DNA of 64,000 bases from Eubacteriales bacterium (GTDB lineage Bacteria > Bacillota > Clostridia > Christensenellales > CAG-138), in assembly GCA_021373115.1 (NCBI GenBank), contig JAJFTI010000015.1:62001-126000 (forward strand), in the 5' to 3' direction. Shown one piece after another: positions 44,581-53,719 of this stretch. Under the pieces are notes generated by a model. The model saw only the letters and a list, made by a program, of their open reading frames with translations. It was not told the origin of the DNA and ran no database searches. Numbering within the stretch: the stretch's first letter is position 1; each line of letters starts with the position of its first letter. The position numbers were made by a program, and so were the translations under genes.

Positions 44581-44829
44581 ATCAGAAATCCGGATAAAGG
44601 GAAGCAATTCTGCCGGGCGGGCCGGTGATTCGAACGATATTGATCGTTTGTGCATACGCGCGCGGAATGATCTCTGCTGAACGTCTGGCGGGGCAAATCG
44701 CCTTTTTCGGCGGCGTTTTGTACGGCAAGAGGCGGATTAAACAAATTCAAGAGAAACGGGTACGACACGGGCGAAAGGAGGCTTTCCTTCGCCTCGTTCG
44801 TTTTTTGGCGTTGCACTTCGCTTTTGTAT

Positions 44830-44843
44830 CGAAATTAGTTTCG
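44830..44843. promoter_or_regulatory. Operator candidate A of the second ABC operon
   Basis: Palindrome CGAAATTAGTTTCG (arms CGAAA / TTTCG), 11 bases upstream of the -35 element. Confidence 0.6.
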
Positions 44844-44853
44844 TTGATTTTAA

Positions 44854-44882
44854 TTGACGCAGTTGTGGAACACGGCTATATT
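44854..44882 (+). promoter_or_regulatory. Promoter of the second RbsABC-type operon
   Basis: TTGACG (44854-44859), exact 17-base spacer, TATATT (44877-44882). Flanked by operator A upstream and operators B and C downstream. Confidence 0.7.
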
Positions 44883-44905
44883 GGCAGTGAAGAATAAAAA
44901 CACGC

Positions 44906-44919
44906 CGAAAATAGTTTCG
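44906..44919. promoter_or_regulatory. Operator candidate B
   Basis: Palindrome CGAAAATAGTTTCG. Similarity to copy C extends about 18 further bases on the right side, so B and C form a longer direct repeat. Confidence 0.6.
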
Positions 44920-44956
44920 ATAACACGTGTTTTATCCCGAAAACCAATATTCCTGT

Positions 44957-44970
44957 CGAAAATAGTTTCG
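44957..44970. promoter_or_regulatory. Operator candidate C
   Basis: Second perfect copy of CGAAAATAGTTTCG, 51 bases (about five helical turns) from copy B. Confidence 0.6.
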
Positions 44971-45175
44971 ATAACACCTGCTTTATCCGGTTAACGAGTC
45001 TTCTTGTCAATTGGCGGCAAATCGCCGCAGATCATCCTGTAAAAGCGCTTGGAAAGGGACGGCATTCTTTTCCGCACAGGCGGAATGCATGGAACGCGAC
45101 CGGTGCGGTTTGGGATCACCGTTCAACAGGGAGGCGCAGCGCGCTTACGCAACATTTGGAGGATACGGTCAGCCT

Positions 45176-46168
45176 ATGGAACGAAAAAACATATTCCGGC
45201 AACTGCTTGAGAAATTCATCGACATCCGCGAAGCGGGCGTTTTAATGCCGCTGCTTCTCGCGATTCTTCTGTTTTCCGCCAAGAGCGATAAGTTTCTCTC
45301 CGTGAGCAACATGACCAACGTCATGCGCACCGCGGCGTTTACAATGATCACTTCGATCGGCCAGGCGTTTCTCATCATTGCCGGCAGCTGGGATATTTCG
45401 GTCGGCGCGGTGTTCTCCGTCGGCGGTGTGGCGGCCGCCGCGCTGATGAGCTACTATGGCTTTCCGATCTGGGCTGCGGTGCTGGCGGCGCTCGTGGTTG
45501 GCGGCATCTTCGGCGTGTTCAACGGATTCCTCGTTCAGAAGATTAAACTGCCGCCGTTCATCGCCACCATGGGTACGATGTATGTTGCGCGCGGCCTCTG
45601 CACGGGTTATACGAAAGGCGTTTCGGTCTATCCGCTGCCGGAGTCGTTTCTCGGCGTGGGACAGGGCGGGATTCCGATTGGGAATTACGAGCTGCCCTAT
45701 GTCATCGTCATTGCGCTGGTGATGGCGGCGATTGCGGGGTTTGCCCTCCGGTACACGGCTTACGGGCGCCGGCTCTTTGCCGCGGGCGGCAACGGGGAAG
45801 CGGCGAGGCTCGCGGGCATTCCAACGGTAAGGGTGCGCTTTTCGGCGTTTGTGCTCACGGGCATCCTCGCGGCGCTCACCGGCGTGCTGATGGCTTCCCG
45901 CGTGGGCAGCGCGCAGCCGAACATCGGATCCGGCTTTGAGATGACGGTCGTTGCGGCGTGCGTCATCGGCGGGATCAATATGGAAGGCGGCGCCGGTTCG
46001 ATCATCGGCGTGGTCATGGGCAGTTTCTTTATGGCGATGATCAGCAACGGCATGACGCTCATCAAGATCGACGCCTACTGGCAGCAGCTCGTCATCGGGC
46101 TTGTGCTCATCTTCGCCTGCTCGCTGGAATACCTCCGAAACCGCATACGCGCCAGCCTGAATCGGTAA
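45176..46168 (+). CDS. Sugar ABC transporter permease (RbsC type)
   Basis: Membrane permease of 330 residues with eight to ten hydrophobic segments; the coupling block reads IGQAFLIIAGSWDISVGAVF (about 60-79), and YGRRLFAAGGNGEAARLAGI and VIGGINMEGGAGSIIGVV follow the CUT2 pattern. The Trp replacing Leu in GSWDISVG is a small variation of the usual GGIDLSVG. The ATG at 45176 has GGAGG eleven bases upstream; the longer frame from 45011 covers leader sequence. It is first in an unusual gene order: permease, ATPase, binding protein, LacI regulator. Confidence 0.92.
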   Translation: MERKNIFRQLLEKFIDIREAGVLMPLLLAILLFSAKSDKFLSVSNMTNVMRTAAFTMITSIGQAFLIIAGSWDISVGAVFSVGGVAAAALMSYYGFPIWAAVLAALVVGGIFGVFNGFLVQKIKLPPFIATMGTMYVARGLCTGYTKGVSVYPLPESFLGVGQGGIPIGNYELPYVIVIALVMAAIAGFALRYTAYGRRLFAAGGNGEAARLAGIPTVRVRFSAFVLTGILAALTGVLMASRVGSAQPNIGSGFEMTVVAACVIGGINMEGGAGSIIGVVMGSFFMAMISNGMTLIKIDAYWQQLVIGLVLIFACSLEYLRNRIRASLNR

Positions 46169-46178
46169 GGAGGGTATT

Positions 46179-47696
46179 ATGGCAAAGACGGTTCTCGAAA
46201 TGAAAGGGGTTACCAAATCGTTTGGTGCGACAAAAGCCCTGAAACAGGTTTCGATTGAGCTATATGAGCATGAAATTCTTGCTATTTGCGGCGAAAACGG
46301 CGCGGGAAAATCCACGCTGATGAAGGTGCTCAGCGGCAGCTATGAATTCGGCAGTTACGAAGGCGAAATTCGGATCGACGGCAAGCCCTGCGTCTTTCGG
46401 ACCCCGGCGGACGCTTCCGCCGCCGGTATCGAGATGATCTATCAGGAAATCAGCGTTCATCTGGATCTTTCGGTTGCGGAGAACATCTTTCTCGGGCGCG
46501 TCCCGCTGCGCGCCGGTATGGTTCAGTGGAAACAGATGAACGAGAAAGCGAAGTCCTATGCCGATATGGTCGGGCTAAAGGTTCCCGTAACGACGCATCT
46601 AAGGGATCTGAGCGCTTCGCAGTGCCAGATGGTTTCCATTGCCCGCGCGCTCAGCCGGAATCCAAAGATTCTGGTGCTGGACGAGCCGACCTCCCCGCTG
46701 ACGGACGCGGAGGTGGAGGAGCTCTTTAAAATTCTCTTCCGTCTGCGGGACGGCGGCATATCCTGCATCTATATCAGCCATAAAATCAGGGAGATCAAGC
46801 GACTGGCCAACCGTGTCTGCATTCTGCGCGACGGCGCGCACGTTTGGACGAAACCGTCGGACGAGCTGAGCACCGGGGAGATTGTGGAGGCGATGGTCAA
46901 CCGCAAGATCGGCAATCTTTATCCAAAGGAAACGGTGGAGATCGGCGCGGAGGCATTTTCCGTTCGGAATCTGCGCGTCAGGCATCCCTATAACCGAAAG
47001 AAATATATCGTGGACGGTATCGATTTCTCCGTGCGCCGCGGCGAAATCCTCGGCTTGGTCGGGCTGGTCGGTTCCGGCCGGAGCGAAACCGTAAACGCAA
47101 TCTTCGGCGCGATTGATGGCAGCTACGACGAGCTGCGCATCGACGGCGAAATCGTTCATATTTCCGACCCGCGGGACGCAATCCGCAAAGGTCTCGCGCT
47201 TTTAAGCGAGGATCGAAAGGTAAACGGCTTTGTGCCGACGCTGAACCTTGCTCGCAACATTACCCTTGCGCGGCTGGATAAGGTCTTTCGCCGCGGTGTT
47301 CTGGACCGAGAGGCGGAGCGGAAATTCGGCACGGACTATATTGAGCGCCTCAGCATCAAAGCCAACAGCGAGCGCGACATGGTAACGAGTCTTTCCGGCG
47401 GAAACCAACAGAAGGTCGTCCTGGCCAAGTGGCTGCTCGCGGAACCGAAGGTACTGCTGCTGGACGAGCCAACGCGCGGCATCGACGTTGGCGCGAAAGC
47501 GCAGATCTACCAGATCATGACGCAACTGGTGCGCCAGGGAATGGCGATCGTCATGATCTCCTCCGAACTGACGGAACTGGTCGGCATGTGCGACCGGTAC
47601 CTGCTGCTTGCGGATGGAAAAATTCGCGCGGAACTGGGCCGCGAGGATGCGGACGAAGAGCGCTTCCTTCGCATCTGCTCCGGCAGTAACCGCTGA
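46179..47696 (+). CDS. Sugar ABC transporter ATPase (RbsA/MglA type)
   Basis: Tandem ATPase of 505 residues. Domain 1 has Walker A CGENGAGKST (about 36), a weak signature LSASQCQMVSI and Walker B LVLDEPTSPL; domain 2 has GLVGSGRSETV, LSGGNQQKVVLAKWL and LLLDEPTRGIDVG. AAGGAGGG precedes the ATG, ten bases after the permease stop codon. It powers the importer made with the permease at 45176 and the binding protein at 47789. Confidence 0.93.
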   Translation: MAKTVLEMKGVTKSFGATKALKQVSIELYEHEILAICGENGAGKSTLMKVLSGSYEFGSYEGEIRIDGKPCVFRTPADASAAGIEMIYQEISVHLDLSVAENIFLGRVPLRAGMVQWKQMNEKAKSYADMVGLKVPVTTHLRDLSASQCQMVSIARALSRNPKILVLDEPTSPLTDAEVEELFKILFRLRDGGISCIYISHKIREIKRLANRVCILRDGAHVWTKPSDELSTGEIVEAMVNRKIGNLYPKETVEIGAEAFSVRNLRVRHPYNRKKYIVDGIDFSVRRGEILGLVGLVGSGRSETVNAIFGAIDGSYDELRIDGEIVHISDPRDAIRKGLALLSEDRKVNGFVPTLNLARNITLARLDKVFRRGVLDREAERKFGTDYIERLSIKANSERDMVTSLSGGNQQKVVLAKWLLAEPKVLLLDEPTRGIDVGAKAQIYQIMTQLVRQGMAIVMISSELTELVGMCDRYLLLADGKIRAELGREDADEERFLRICSGSNR

Positions 47697-47788
47697 CAAG
47701 ATACGATACAGGATACGGCTCAAACATTCCGGTTGCTCATGCTCTCCCGGGGGGCATTGACATCAATAAAACAGGAGGAAACATCCAG

Positions 47789-48859
47789 ATGAAGAAAATA
47801 CTGATCCTAGTACTTGCCCTCATGCTGGCGCTCAGCGCGTTTGCGTGCAGCGGAAAGGCGGCGCCAGCCGTAGAAACCGCAACGGAAGCCGCCACGGAAC
47901 CCACCGCAGCCGCGGAACCGGCAGCCGAGCCCGCGGCGGCGGAAGACCAGCCTTATGTGATTCTGGTCAACGCGCTGGTCGGCCACCCTGTTTACGAACA
48001 GCAGGCCGAAGCGGCACGCAAAGCGGCGGAAGAATACGGCGTAAAGCTCGAAATCATCGGGCCGACGTTTGGAACCACCACAATCGTAACGGACTACATT
48101 GCCGCCATGGAAAATGCCATTACGATGCAGCCGGACGCCATCATTGGCGAGCCGTTTGATCCTTCGCTTTTCGAGGTGTTTGACCGCGCGAAGCAGGCCG
48201 GTATTCCGATGTTCCTGACTTCGAATCTGCTGGAGGATGAAAGCGCGTTCATCTCCTGGATCGGCACCGATAACTACAACTACGGTGTCAACGCGGCGGA
48301 TATGATCGCCACGAAGACGGATGGCAAAGCGAGCATCTGCGTGGTCATGGGCGACCTTGCGACCACCAATCAAGTTGAACAGCGCAAAGGCCTGGAAGAG
48401 CGCATTGCCGAAAAATATCCGGATATGAAGATCACCAACGTAGTTGCGGATAAGAACGACGTTGCCACCGCGATGAGCGTCATCGAGGACACGCTGAACA
48501 CCTATCCCGAAACCAACGTCGTCATCATGCTCGAGTCCACCGGCGGCCCCGGCGTTGTGCAGGTCTGCCAGGAGACGGGACGCACCGATGTTCTCATTTT
48601 GGATATCGACGCGGTAGACGCAACCATCGACAACATCAAGGCCGGCAAGGTCTGGGCAACGCTGGCGCAGAATTTTTACAAGCGCGGCTATGAGTCCGTC
48701 CGCATGGCGTATGAATATCTGACCGAAGGCGACGCGGCAACGTTTGCCAAGCTCAACGACTCCGGCACGGTGCTCATCGACCAGTCAAATGCGGGCACCT
48801 ATGCCGAAGATCTCTGGGGCGCGATTATGTACAAAGGAACGGCCTGGCCGGCCAAGTAA
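47789..48859 (+). CDS. Sugar-binding lipoprotein of the second CUT2 importer
   Basis: Peripla_BP_4-type binding protein, 356 residues. Lipobox SAFAC (Cys20) after a hydrophobic signal, then an Ala/Thr/Glu/Pro linker to about residue 52. The mature part starts at YVILVNALVGHPVYEQQ and contains GPTFGTTTIVTDYIAAMENA, QPDAIIGEPFDPSLF, VVMGDLATTNQVEQRKGLEE and NVVIMLESTGGPGVVQV. It looks closer to rhamnose- or autoinducer-2-like binding proteins than to RbsB or MglB, but the ligand is unassigned. AGGAGG precedes the ATG. A stem-loop follows the stop codon. Confidence 0.88.
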   Translation: MKKILILVLALMLALSAFACSGKAAPAVETATEAATEPTAAAEPAAEPAAAEDQPYVILVNALVGHPVYEQQAEAARKAAEEYGVKLEIIGPTFGTTTIVTDYIAAMENAITMQPDAIIGEPFDPSLFEVFDRAKQAGIPMFLTSNLLEDESAFISWIGTDNYNYGVNAADMIATKTDGKASICVVMGDLATTNQVEQRKGLEERIAEKYPDMKITNVVADKNDVATAMSVIEDTLNTYPETNVVIMLESTGGPGVVQVCQETGRTDVLILDIDAVDATIDNIKAGKVWATLAQNFYKRGYESVRMAYEYLTEGDAATFAKLNDSGTVLIDQSNAGTYAEDLWGAIMYKGTAWPAK

Positions 48860-48879
48860 ACAGCGGCTGACGTTTTTCT

Positions 48880-48910
48880 CCGCCGGAACGGCCGAATCCC
48901 GTTCCGGCGG
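48880..48910 (+). promoter_or_regulatory. Intercistronic stem-loop after the binding-protein gene
   Basis: Perfect 11-base-pair stem CCGCCGGAACG / CGTTCCGGCGG with a nine-base loop and no U-tract, between the binding-protein and LacI genes. Confidence 0.65.
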
Positions 48911-49035
48911 GCGGACAAGGGATTCCATTGTGATGCGCGAAAAAAGCGGTGCGTCGCCGCAATCGCAGCACAAGCCAAGCCATTGCTTGACCCAGCGAGC
49001 GGGCGCGTACGCCCGCAGGAGAGAGGGCACCCGCT

Positions 49036-50076
49036 ATGCCGAAGATGCGTGATATTGCCGAAAAAACCGGCCTGAACATCTCAACCGTTTCACGGGCGCT
49101 GCGCGACGCGCCGGATATCAGTCCGGAAACGGTAAGTCTGGTGAAACGCGCCGCCATGCAGATGGGCTATCGTCTTCGCGTGAGCGGGCGGGGCAGCAAC
49201 ACCATTGGCCTCATCGTGCCGGAGGTGGGCAGCCACTATTATTCGGAAATGGTCGAAACCATAGAGCGGGAACTGAAGAAACGCGGCTATTCAATGATTG
49301 TAATCATCGGCGGATTTGACGTGGGCGGTATCCTGACGGCGTTTGACCAGATGCTCAAGCACGATATCTGCGGCATGATCGTGAACGACTGTTTTGTGCT
49401 AAACGCCAAGGACGATATTCAAAAGCACGATCGCATAGCGCATTCCGTGGTTCCGCTCGTTCTGATTTCGGAAAACAAGGTGATCCTTCCCGTGGACACA
49501 ATCTCCATTGCAAACGAAATGGCCGTGCGGCAAGCTCTGGATCACTTAATCGAACTGGGGCACCGTGAAATCGGATATATCGGCGAATTTGCGTCGGACG
49601 TACGCTATCTAGCGCTGACGCGGTACCTGCGCGAACTTGGGCTACCCATACGCGAGCAGCATATGAAGCGCGGCAAGGAGCGGTTTGAACTTGGCGGATA
49701 TCTCCGCGCGAAGGAGCTGCTGAAGGAACGCGAGGAACCGCGCGCAACCGCCGTGCTTGCCTGCTATGATCAGGTGGCGCTCGGCGCGATGGACGCGTTT
49801 GCGGAAGAGGGCGTTCGCGTGCCGGAGGATATCTCTATCATCGGCTTTGACAACATCATTCTTAACGACTATTTACCCATACAGCTGACGTCCATCTCAA
49901 ACCCGACCGAGCAGCTCAGTTCGCTTGCGGTCAAGCTGCTGATGGATAACATTCTGGAAAAGGATTCGCATGTGGTGCAAAATGTTTCGCTCCAGCCAAG
50001 GCTGGTTATCCGCGGTTCCACGTGCCCGCCGCGCATAGCCGCGCAGCCCGGACAGGAGCAGGGGACGGATGGATGA
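49036..50076 (+). CDS. LacI-family transcriptional regulator
   Basis: A 346-residue regulator with helix-turn-helix KMRDIAEKTGLNISTVSRAL (3-22) and the hinge/effector domain NTIGLIVPEVGSHYYSEMVE, IELGHREIGYIGEF, TAVLACYDQVALGAMDAF and ISIIGFDNIILNDYLPIQLT. It is the fourth gene of the importer operon and the obvious ligand for the CGAAAWTAGTTTCG palindromes at the operon promoter. AGGAGAGAGGG lies upstream of the ATG. Confidence 0.9.
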   Translation: MPKMRDIAEKTGLNISTVSRALRDAPDISPETVSLVKRAAMQMGYRLRVSGRGSNTIGLIVPEVGSHYYSEMVETIERELKKRGYSMIVIIGGFDVGGILTAFDQMLKHDICGMIVNDCFVLNAKDDIQKHDRIAHSVVPLVLISENKVILPVDTISIANEMAVRQALDHLIELGHREIGYIGEFASDVRYLALTRYLRELGLPIREQHMKRGKERFELGGYLRAKELLKEREEPRATAVLACYDQVALGAMDAFAEEGVRVPEDISIIGFDNIILNDYLPIQLTSISNPTEQLSSLAVKLLMDNILEKDSHVVQNVSLQPRLVIRGSTCPPRIAAQPGQEQGTDG

Positions 50077-50279
50077 AACGCAGCCGGCGAAAGCCGGTTC
50101 AAAAAAGAAAAATACCTGCAGGAAAGCATAGGCGCGGCAGGGCGCAAAATGGCACCTTAACATCCGCTGATACGGACGTTTGATTTCTTGGTTAAAACGG
50201 TATAAATTCGAATTTTCGTTGTCCGCGCGGGAACGCATGCCCGGCGGAGCGACTGATAGCAGCAAGGAAACAGGACAAT

Positions 50280-51755
50280 ATGAAGGCAATCAGAATTGGA
50301 TGGGCAAAAACCGACCTTACCCCGGATCGTCCGGTCTGGATGATCGGGCAAATGTATCACCGCGTTTCGGAATCCGTCCGCGACCCGATCACCGCAACGG
50401 CGCTTGCGCTGGAAAACGGCGAAGCGCAGGCGGTGTTCGTTTCCCTGGATATGACCGAAGTGCCGATGCACGCCATGGAACGGCTGAAAGCGCGGCTTTC
50501 GGGACTCGGGGACCTGAACTTTGAAAATATCTCCTTTGGCGTAACGCATACGCATAACGCTTCCGACTTCTTTCAGGACTTCATGCGTCTTGATAACGAG
50601 AGCGTGTTTGGAGAGGATATCCTGCCGGAGCTGTATTTTCCGGATAACGTGCTGCGCGGCGAGGAAGCGCAGACGTATCTCGTTGAGAAACTGGCCGACC
50701 TGATCACGCGCGCTTGGATGCAGCGCATGCCGGGCGGCGTCAGCGCCGCGCACGAGTATGCCGCGGTCAGCTTCTCCCGCCGCGCGGTCTTTGCCCGCGG
50801 GGACGGGGAGGAGACGGTTATGTACGGCGACTGTTCGAACGACCGGTTCCTGCGCTTTGAACCGGGCGGCGACAGCGCCGTGGAGCTGCTCTACACCTGG
50901 GATTTACAGGGAAATCTGACGGGCGTCGCGGTCAACGTGCCCTGCCCTTCGCAGGTCTTTGAGCTGCACCGGTTCCTTTCCGCGGACTACTGGGGTTTTG
51001 TGCGCGGCGACGTCGCGTCCGCGCTGGGAGAGATCTACATTTTGCCGCTTTGCGGCGCCGCGGGCGATCTTTCCCCCATCGACCTTGTTAAAATCAGCAA
51101 AAGCAATCAGCAAGAACTCCTGCTCTGGGGCGGCCAGGCGCAGGAGGTGCAGCGCAACTTCGATATGGTGCGCATCTGCGAAGATCTTGCCGCACGGATT
51201 ACCGAGGCGGTGATGCGCGGTTACCGGCAGGCGAAGACGGAGATCGACGAGTCCCCGGTGCTGAAACATGAATGCCTGCATTTGCAGCTCCCACTGCGCC
51301 TCGTTTCGAAGGAAGCGTATGAAGCGTCGCTGGCGGAAGTAAACCGGATACAAAGCGAGTTTTCACCGGAGCATCGCATGACGACGCAGGACGTCGTTTG
51401 CGCGTTTGAGCCGCAGGGGGACGTGCTCCGGTGGCGTATGCAGCAGGAGACCAGCGTATTTCCCTGCGTGAGCCATATCGTCCGCATCGGCGCCGTCGCG
51501 CTTGCCACCAATCCCTTCGAGCTTTTCAGCGAGTTTGCCCAGCGCATGAAGGCGCGCGCGCTGCCGGAGCAGCTGTTTGTCGTTCAGCTTTCCAACGGGA
51601 TCGGCGGATACCTGCCTTCCCGCCCCGCGGTTGCCGGAGGCAGTTACAGCAGCAAGCCCGCTTCCACGTTCTGCGGACCGGAAGGCGGCGACCTGCTGGT
51701 GGAGGAGACGCTGCGCGCGGTCAACCGGATGTTCGAGGAGCAGCCCGGCTGCTGA
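50280..51755 (+). CDS. Neutral/alkaline ceramidase-like N-terminal domain protein
   Basis: A 491-residue protein related to the N-terminal domain of neutral/alkaline non-lysosomal ceramidases, seen in IRIGWAKTDLTPDRP at the start, VFVSLDMTEVPMHAM, the zinc-ligand block FGVTHTHNASDF (about 86-97), AVNVPCPSQVFE and PLCGAAGDLSP, where the catalytic Ser region of ceramidases falls. No signal peptide is seen, in contrast to secreted ceramidases, so it should act inside the cell. Many gut Firmicutes carry such proteins beside sugar transport genes; the substrate is unknown and may be a glycoside or amide other than ceramide. AAGGAAACAGGA precedes the ATG. Confidence 0.7.
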   Translation: MKAIRIGWAKTDLTPDRPVWMIGQMYHRVSESVRDPITATALALENGEAQAVFVSLDMTEVPMHAMERLKARLSGLGDLNFENISFGVTHTHNASDFFQDFMRLDNESVFGEDILPELYFPDNVLRGEEAQTYLVEKLADLITRAWMQRMPGGVSAAHEYAAVSFSRRAVFARGDGEETVMYGDCSNDRFLRFEPGGDSAVELLYTWDLQGNLTGVAVNVPCPSQVFELHRFLSADYWGFVRGDVASALGEIYILPLCGAAGDLSPIDLVKISKSNQQELLLWGGQAQEVQRNFDMVRICEDLAARITEAVMRGYRQAKTEIDESPVLKHECLHLQLPLRLVSKEAYEASLAEVNRIQSEFSPEHRMTTQDVVCAFEPQGDVLRWRMQQETSVFPCVSHIVRIGAVALATNPFELFSEFAQRMKARALPEQLFVVQLSNGIGGYLPSRPAVAGGSYSSKPASTFCGPEGGDLLVEETLRAVNRMFEEQPGC

Positions 51756-51798
51756 GGAAACGCGGCATGCGCAAGAAAAGAAGAATATCTAGATCAAT

Positions 51799-51824
51799 CC
51801 CCCCCGGCAAGCCGGGGGGTTTCT
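51799..51824 (+). terminator. Terminator after the ceramidase-like gene
   Basis: Stem CCCCCCGGC / GCCGGGGGG with loop AA, followed by TTTCTG. Confidence 0.8.
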
Positions 51825-51898
51825 GTCGCCTGGTTACGAGGAAACCTTCCGCTTACCGGACAATGAAAGGCCGATTTCACGCTCTGGCGAATTTAAAA

Positions 51899-51927
51899 TT
51901 GATTTCCGGATCGGTTCGCGATAGAAT
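51899..51927 (+). promoter_or_regulatory. Promoter of the YesN/YesM operon
   Basis: TTGATT (51899-51904), 17-base spacer, TAGAAT (51922-51927), giving a leader of about 105 bases. Confidence 0.55.
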
Positions 51928-52040
51928 GATTCCCAGATTTAATCGGTCACTGCGTTTTGAATTCCACTTCAATCATTCCCTTTCGCTTTGCATGAATTCC
52001 TTGCGCAAACTTCCGATTTTGAAGCCGTGGGAGGACCCCA

Positions 52041-53645
52041 ATGCCGGATTACCGCATTATGATCGTGGACGACGAGTTCGAGGTGCGCGAGGGAATTGCC
52101 AAGTGCGTTGATTGGAGTACCGCCGGGTTTCGCATTGCCGCGACCGCTGAAAACGGGCAGGATGCGCTGGAAAAAGCGGAGTTTCTGGAGCTCGATGTGG
52201 TGCTGACCGACATCAAGATGCCGTATATGGACGGTTTAACGCTCGGCGCGGAACTGCTCAAGCGCTATCCCGCGATCAAGCTCATTATCCTTTCGGGATT
52301 TGACGAGTTCGAATACGCCAAGGAGGCGATTCGGCTCAACGTGCTGGAATATGTGCTTAAACCGGTCAACGCAAACGAGCTGCTGCAAATCCTGCTGCGC
52401 GCAAAGGCGCAGCTCGACGCCGAATTCCGCGCCAAGCAGGATATCGAGGCGCTGCGCATGCGTTACGAACAGGCGTTGCCGCTTCTCAAAGACCAGTGCC
52501 TGCGGGAAATTCTGGCGGGTTCCGTACCCGCCGAGGAAGCAAAACGTTTGATGGAGCAATATGGCATCCATCTGGACGTTTCCAATTCCATGATCGTCGC
52601 CGTGTTCAACACGAGCGCGCATATACCGGCCGGTTCCGTGATTACGCGGGAACTGCTGCCCGTTTCCGTACGCGGGTTGATTGAAACCGCGCTGGAAGGC
52701 AAATGCTCGTATGCGACGTTTCTGAGTTTTGATACGGTGATCGTGGTTTCCAGCTGGGCGAACGATCCCGTGGATAACATGATGATGGCCGCAAACGAGA
52801 TCTGCGTGGAATGCAAGTCCCTCTTTTCCGTCGAGATTACGGCTGGCGTCGGCCGGCGGTGCGCGGAGACCTCGTCGCTTCGGGAATCGCTCTTCGAGGC
52901 CCGGTCCGCGCTGGAATACTCCCGCGTCGTTGGCGGCGGGAAGGCGATCTATATCCGGGACGTGGAGCGGATGTCCCGCCAGCCCTTTATTCTGGACAGC
53001 CGCTATGAACAGCGCCTGGTTGCTGCGGTCAAGTTCGGTTCCACGGAGCAGATTGAGTCGGAGATCGACGAGATCCTGTCCCAGCTGGACGGTACCGTAC
53101 CCGGCGAATGGAAATACCGCGCCTATGTGACGGGCGTTCTCAATGCGCTGAGCCAGATCATCGGCCGGTACGATCTGCCCGCGGAGGAGATTATGGGCGG
53201 CGAAGGGATGCTTCTCTTTCAGGAGGGCGGCAGTTCGGAGCTGTCCTCGCTCAAAAAGTGGTTAACCGCCGTATGCCTGCGCATCTGCGGTTATATGAGC
53301 CAGCGGCGGCAGTCTATGGCGGGCACGCTGGTCGAAAAGGCAAAGCAGTTCATTCTGGAGCACTTCGCCGAGGGGAGCCTTTCCGTAGAGCTTGTCTGCG
53401 AGCACCTCCACATCAGCCAATCGTATTTTTCGTCCATTTTCAAACAGGCGACGGGGCAGAGCTTTGTTCAATACCTCACCGATTTGCGGATGGATCGCGC
53501 ACTGGAGCTGCTGCGCGAAACGGACAGTAAAACATATGAAATTGCGCAGCGGGTTGGCTACGACGAACCGAATTATTTTTCCTATGTGTTTAAGCGTAAA
53601 TTCGGCGAATCGCCCTCGCAGTACAGAAATCGAAACGGAGCTTAA
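52041..53645 (+). CDS. YesN-type response regulator (receiver + AraC output)
   Basis: Cytosolic response regulator of 534 residues. The receiver has IMIVDDEFEVREGI (acidic pair at 10-11), the phospho-acceptor Asp57 in VVLTDIKMPYMDG and Lys in YVLKPVNANEL (about 108). A middle region of about 280 residues follows, then an AraC-type double helix-turn-helix (about 430-534) with LSVELVCEHLHISQSYFSSI and TYEIAQRVGYDEPNYFSYVF. GGGAGG precedes the ATG. It pairs with the YesM-type kinase 74 bases downstream and probably drives the mgl genes further on. Confidence 0.92.
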   Translation: MPDYRIMIVDDEFEVREGIAKCVDWSTAGFRIAATAENGQDALEKAEFLELDVVLTDIKMPYMDGLTLGAELLKRYPAIKLIILSGFDEFEYAKEAIRLNVLEYVLKPVNANELLQILLRAKAQLDAEFRAKQDIEALRMRYEQALPLLKDQCLREILAGSVPAEEAKRLMEQYGIHLDVSNSMIVAVFNTSAHIPAGSVITRELLPVSVRGLIETALEGKCSYATFLSFDTVIVVSSWANDPVDNMMMAANEICVECKSLFSVEITAGVGRRCAETSSLRESLFEARSALEYSRVVGGGKAIYIRDVERMSRQPFILDSRYEQRLVAAVKFGSTEQIESEIDEILSQLDGTVPGEWKYRAYVTGVLNALSQIIGRYDLPAEEIMGGEGMLLFQEGGSSELSSLKKWLTAVCLRICGYMSQRRQSMAGTLVEKAKQFILEHFAEGSLSVELVCEHLHISQSYFSSIFKQATGQSFVQYLTDLRMDRALELLRETDSKTYEIAQRVGYDEPNYFSYVFKRKFGESPSQYRNRNGA

Positions 53646-53719
53646 TGCGGCACCGCGTGCAAAGCGAAAGAAAATCAGGCCGGAACCGACCGACACGAAC
53701 GCATCAGGAGTGGATTCAA

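Larger units (their letters stand above)
44347..45175. other. 829-base stretch without a convincing gene
   Basis: It holds a candidate structured RNA (44372-44580), weak hairpins near 44690-44710 and 44770-44805, a good promoter (44854-44882) with three near-identical palindromes (44830-44970), and a leader of about 290 bases to the permease gene. A 90-codon frame at 44625-44897 crosses the promoter and an operator and is not accepted as a gene. Confidence 0.6.

Noticed and set aside
44625..44645. GATTCGAAC resembling a tRNA T-arm
   Set aside because: No flanking stem pairs, acceptor stem or anticodon arm on either strand.
44625..44897. A 90-codon frame with ILIVCAYARGMISAERL, faintly like the start of IS1182-type transposases
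   Set aside because: The similarity is one short stretch. The frame crosses a good promoter and an operator and has no convincing ribosome binding site.
44830..44970. Regular repeats that could be read as a small CRISPR array
   Set aside because: Only three copies, unequal spacing (76 and 51), 14-bp palindromic core, and they surround a promoter. Operators explain them better.
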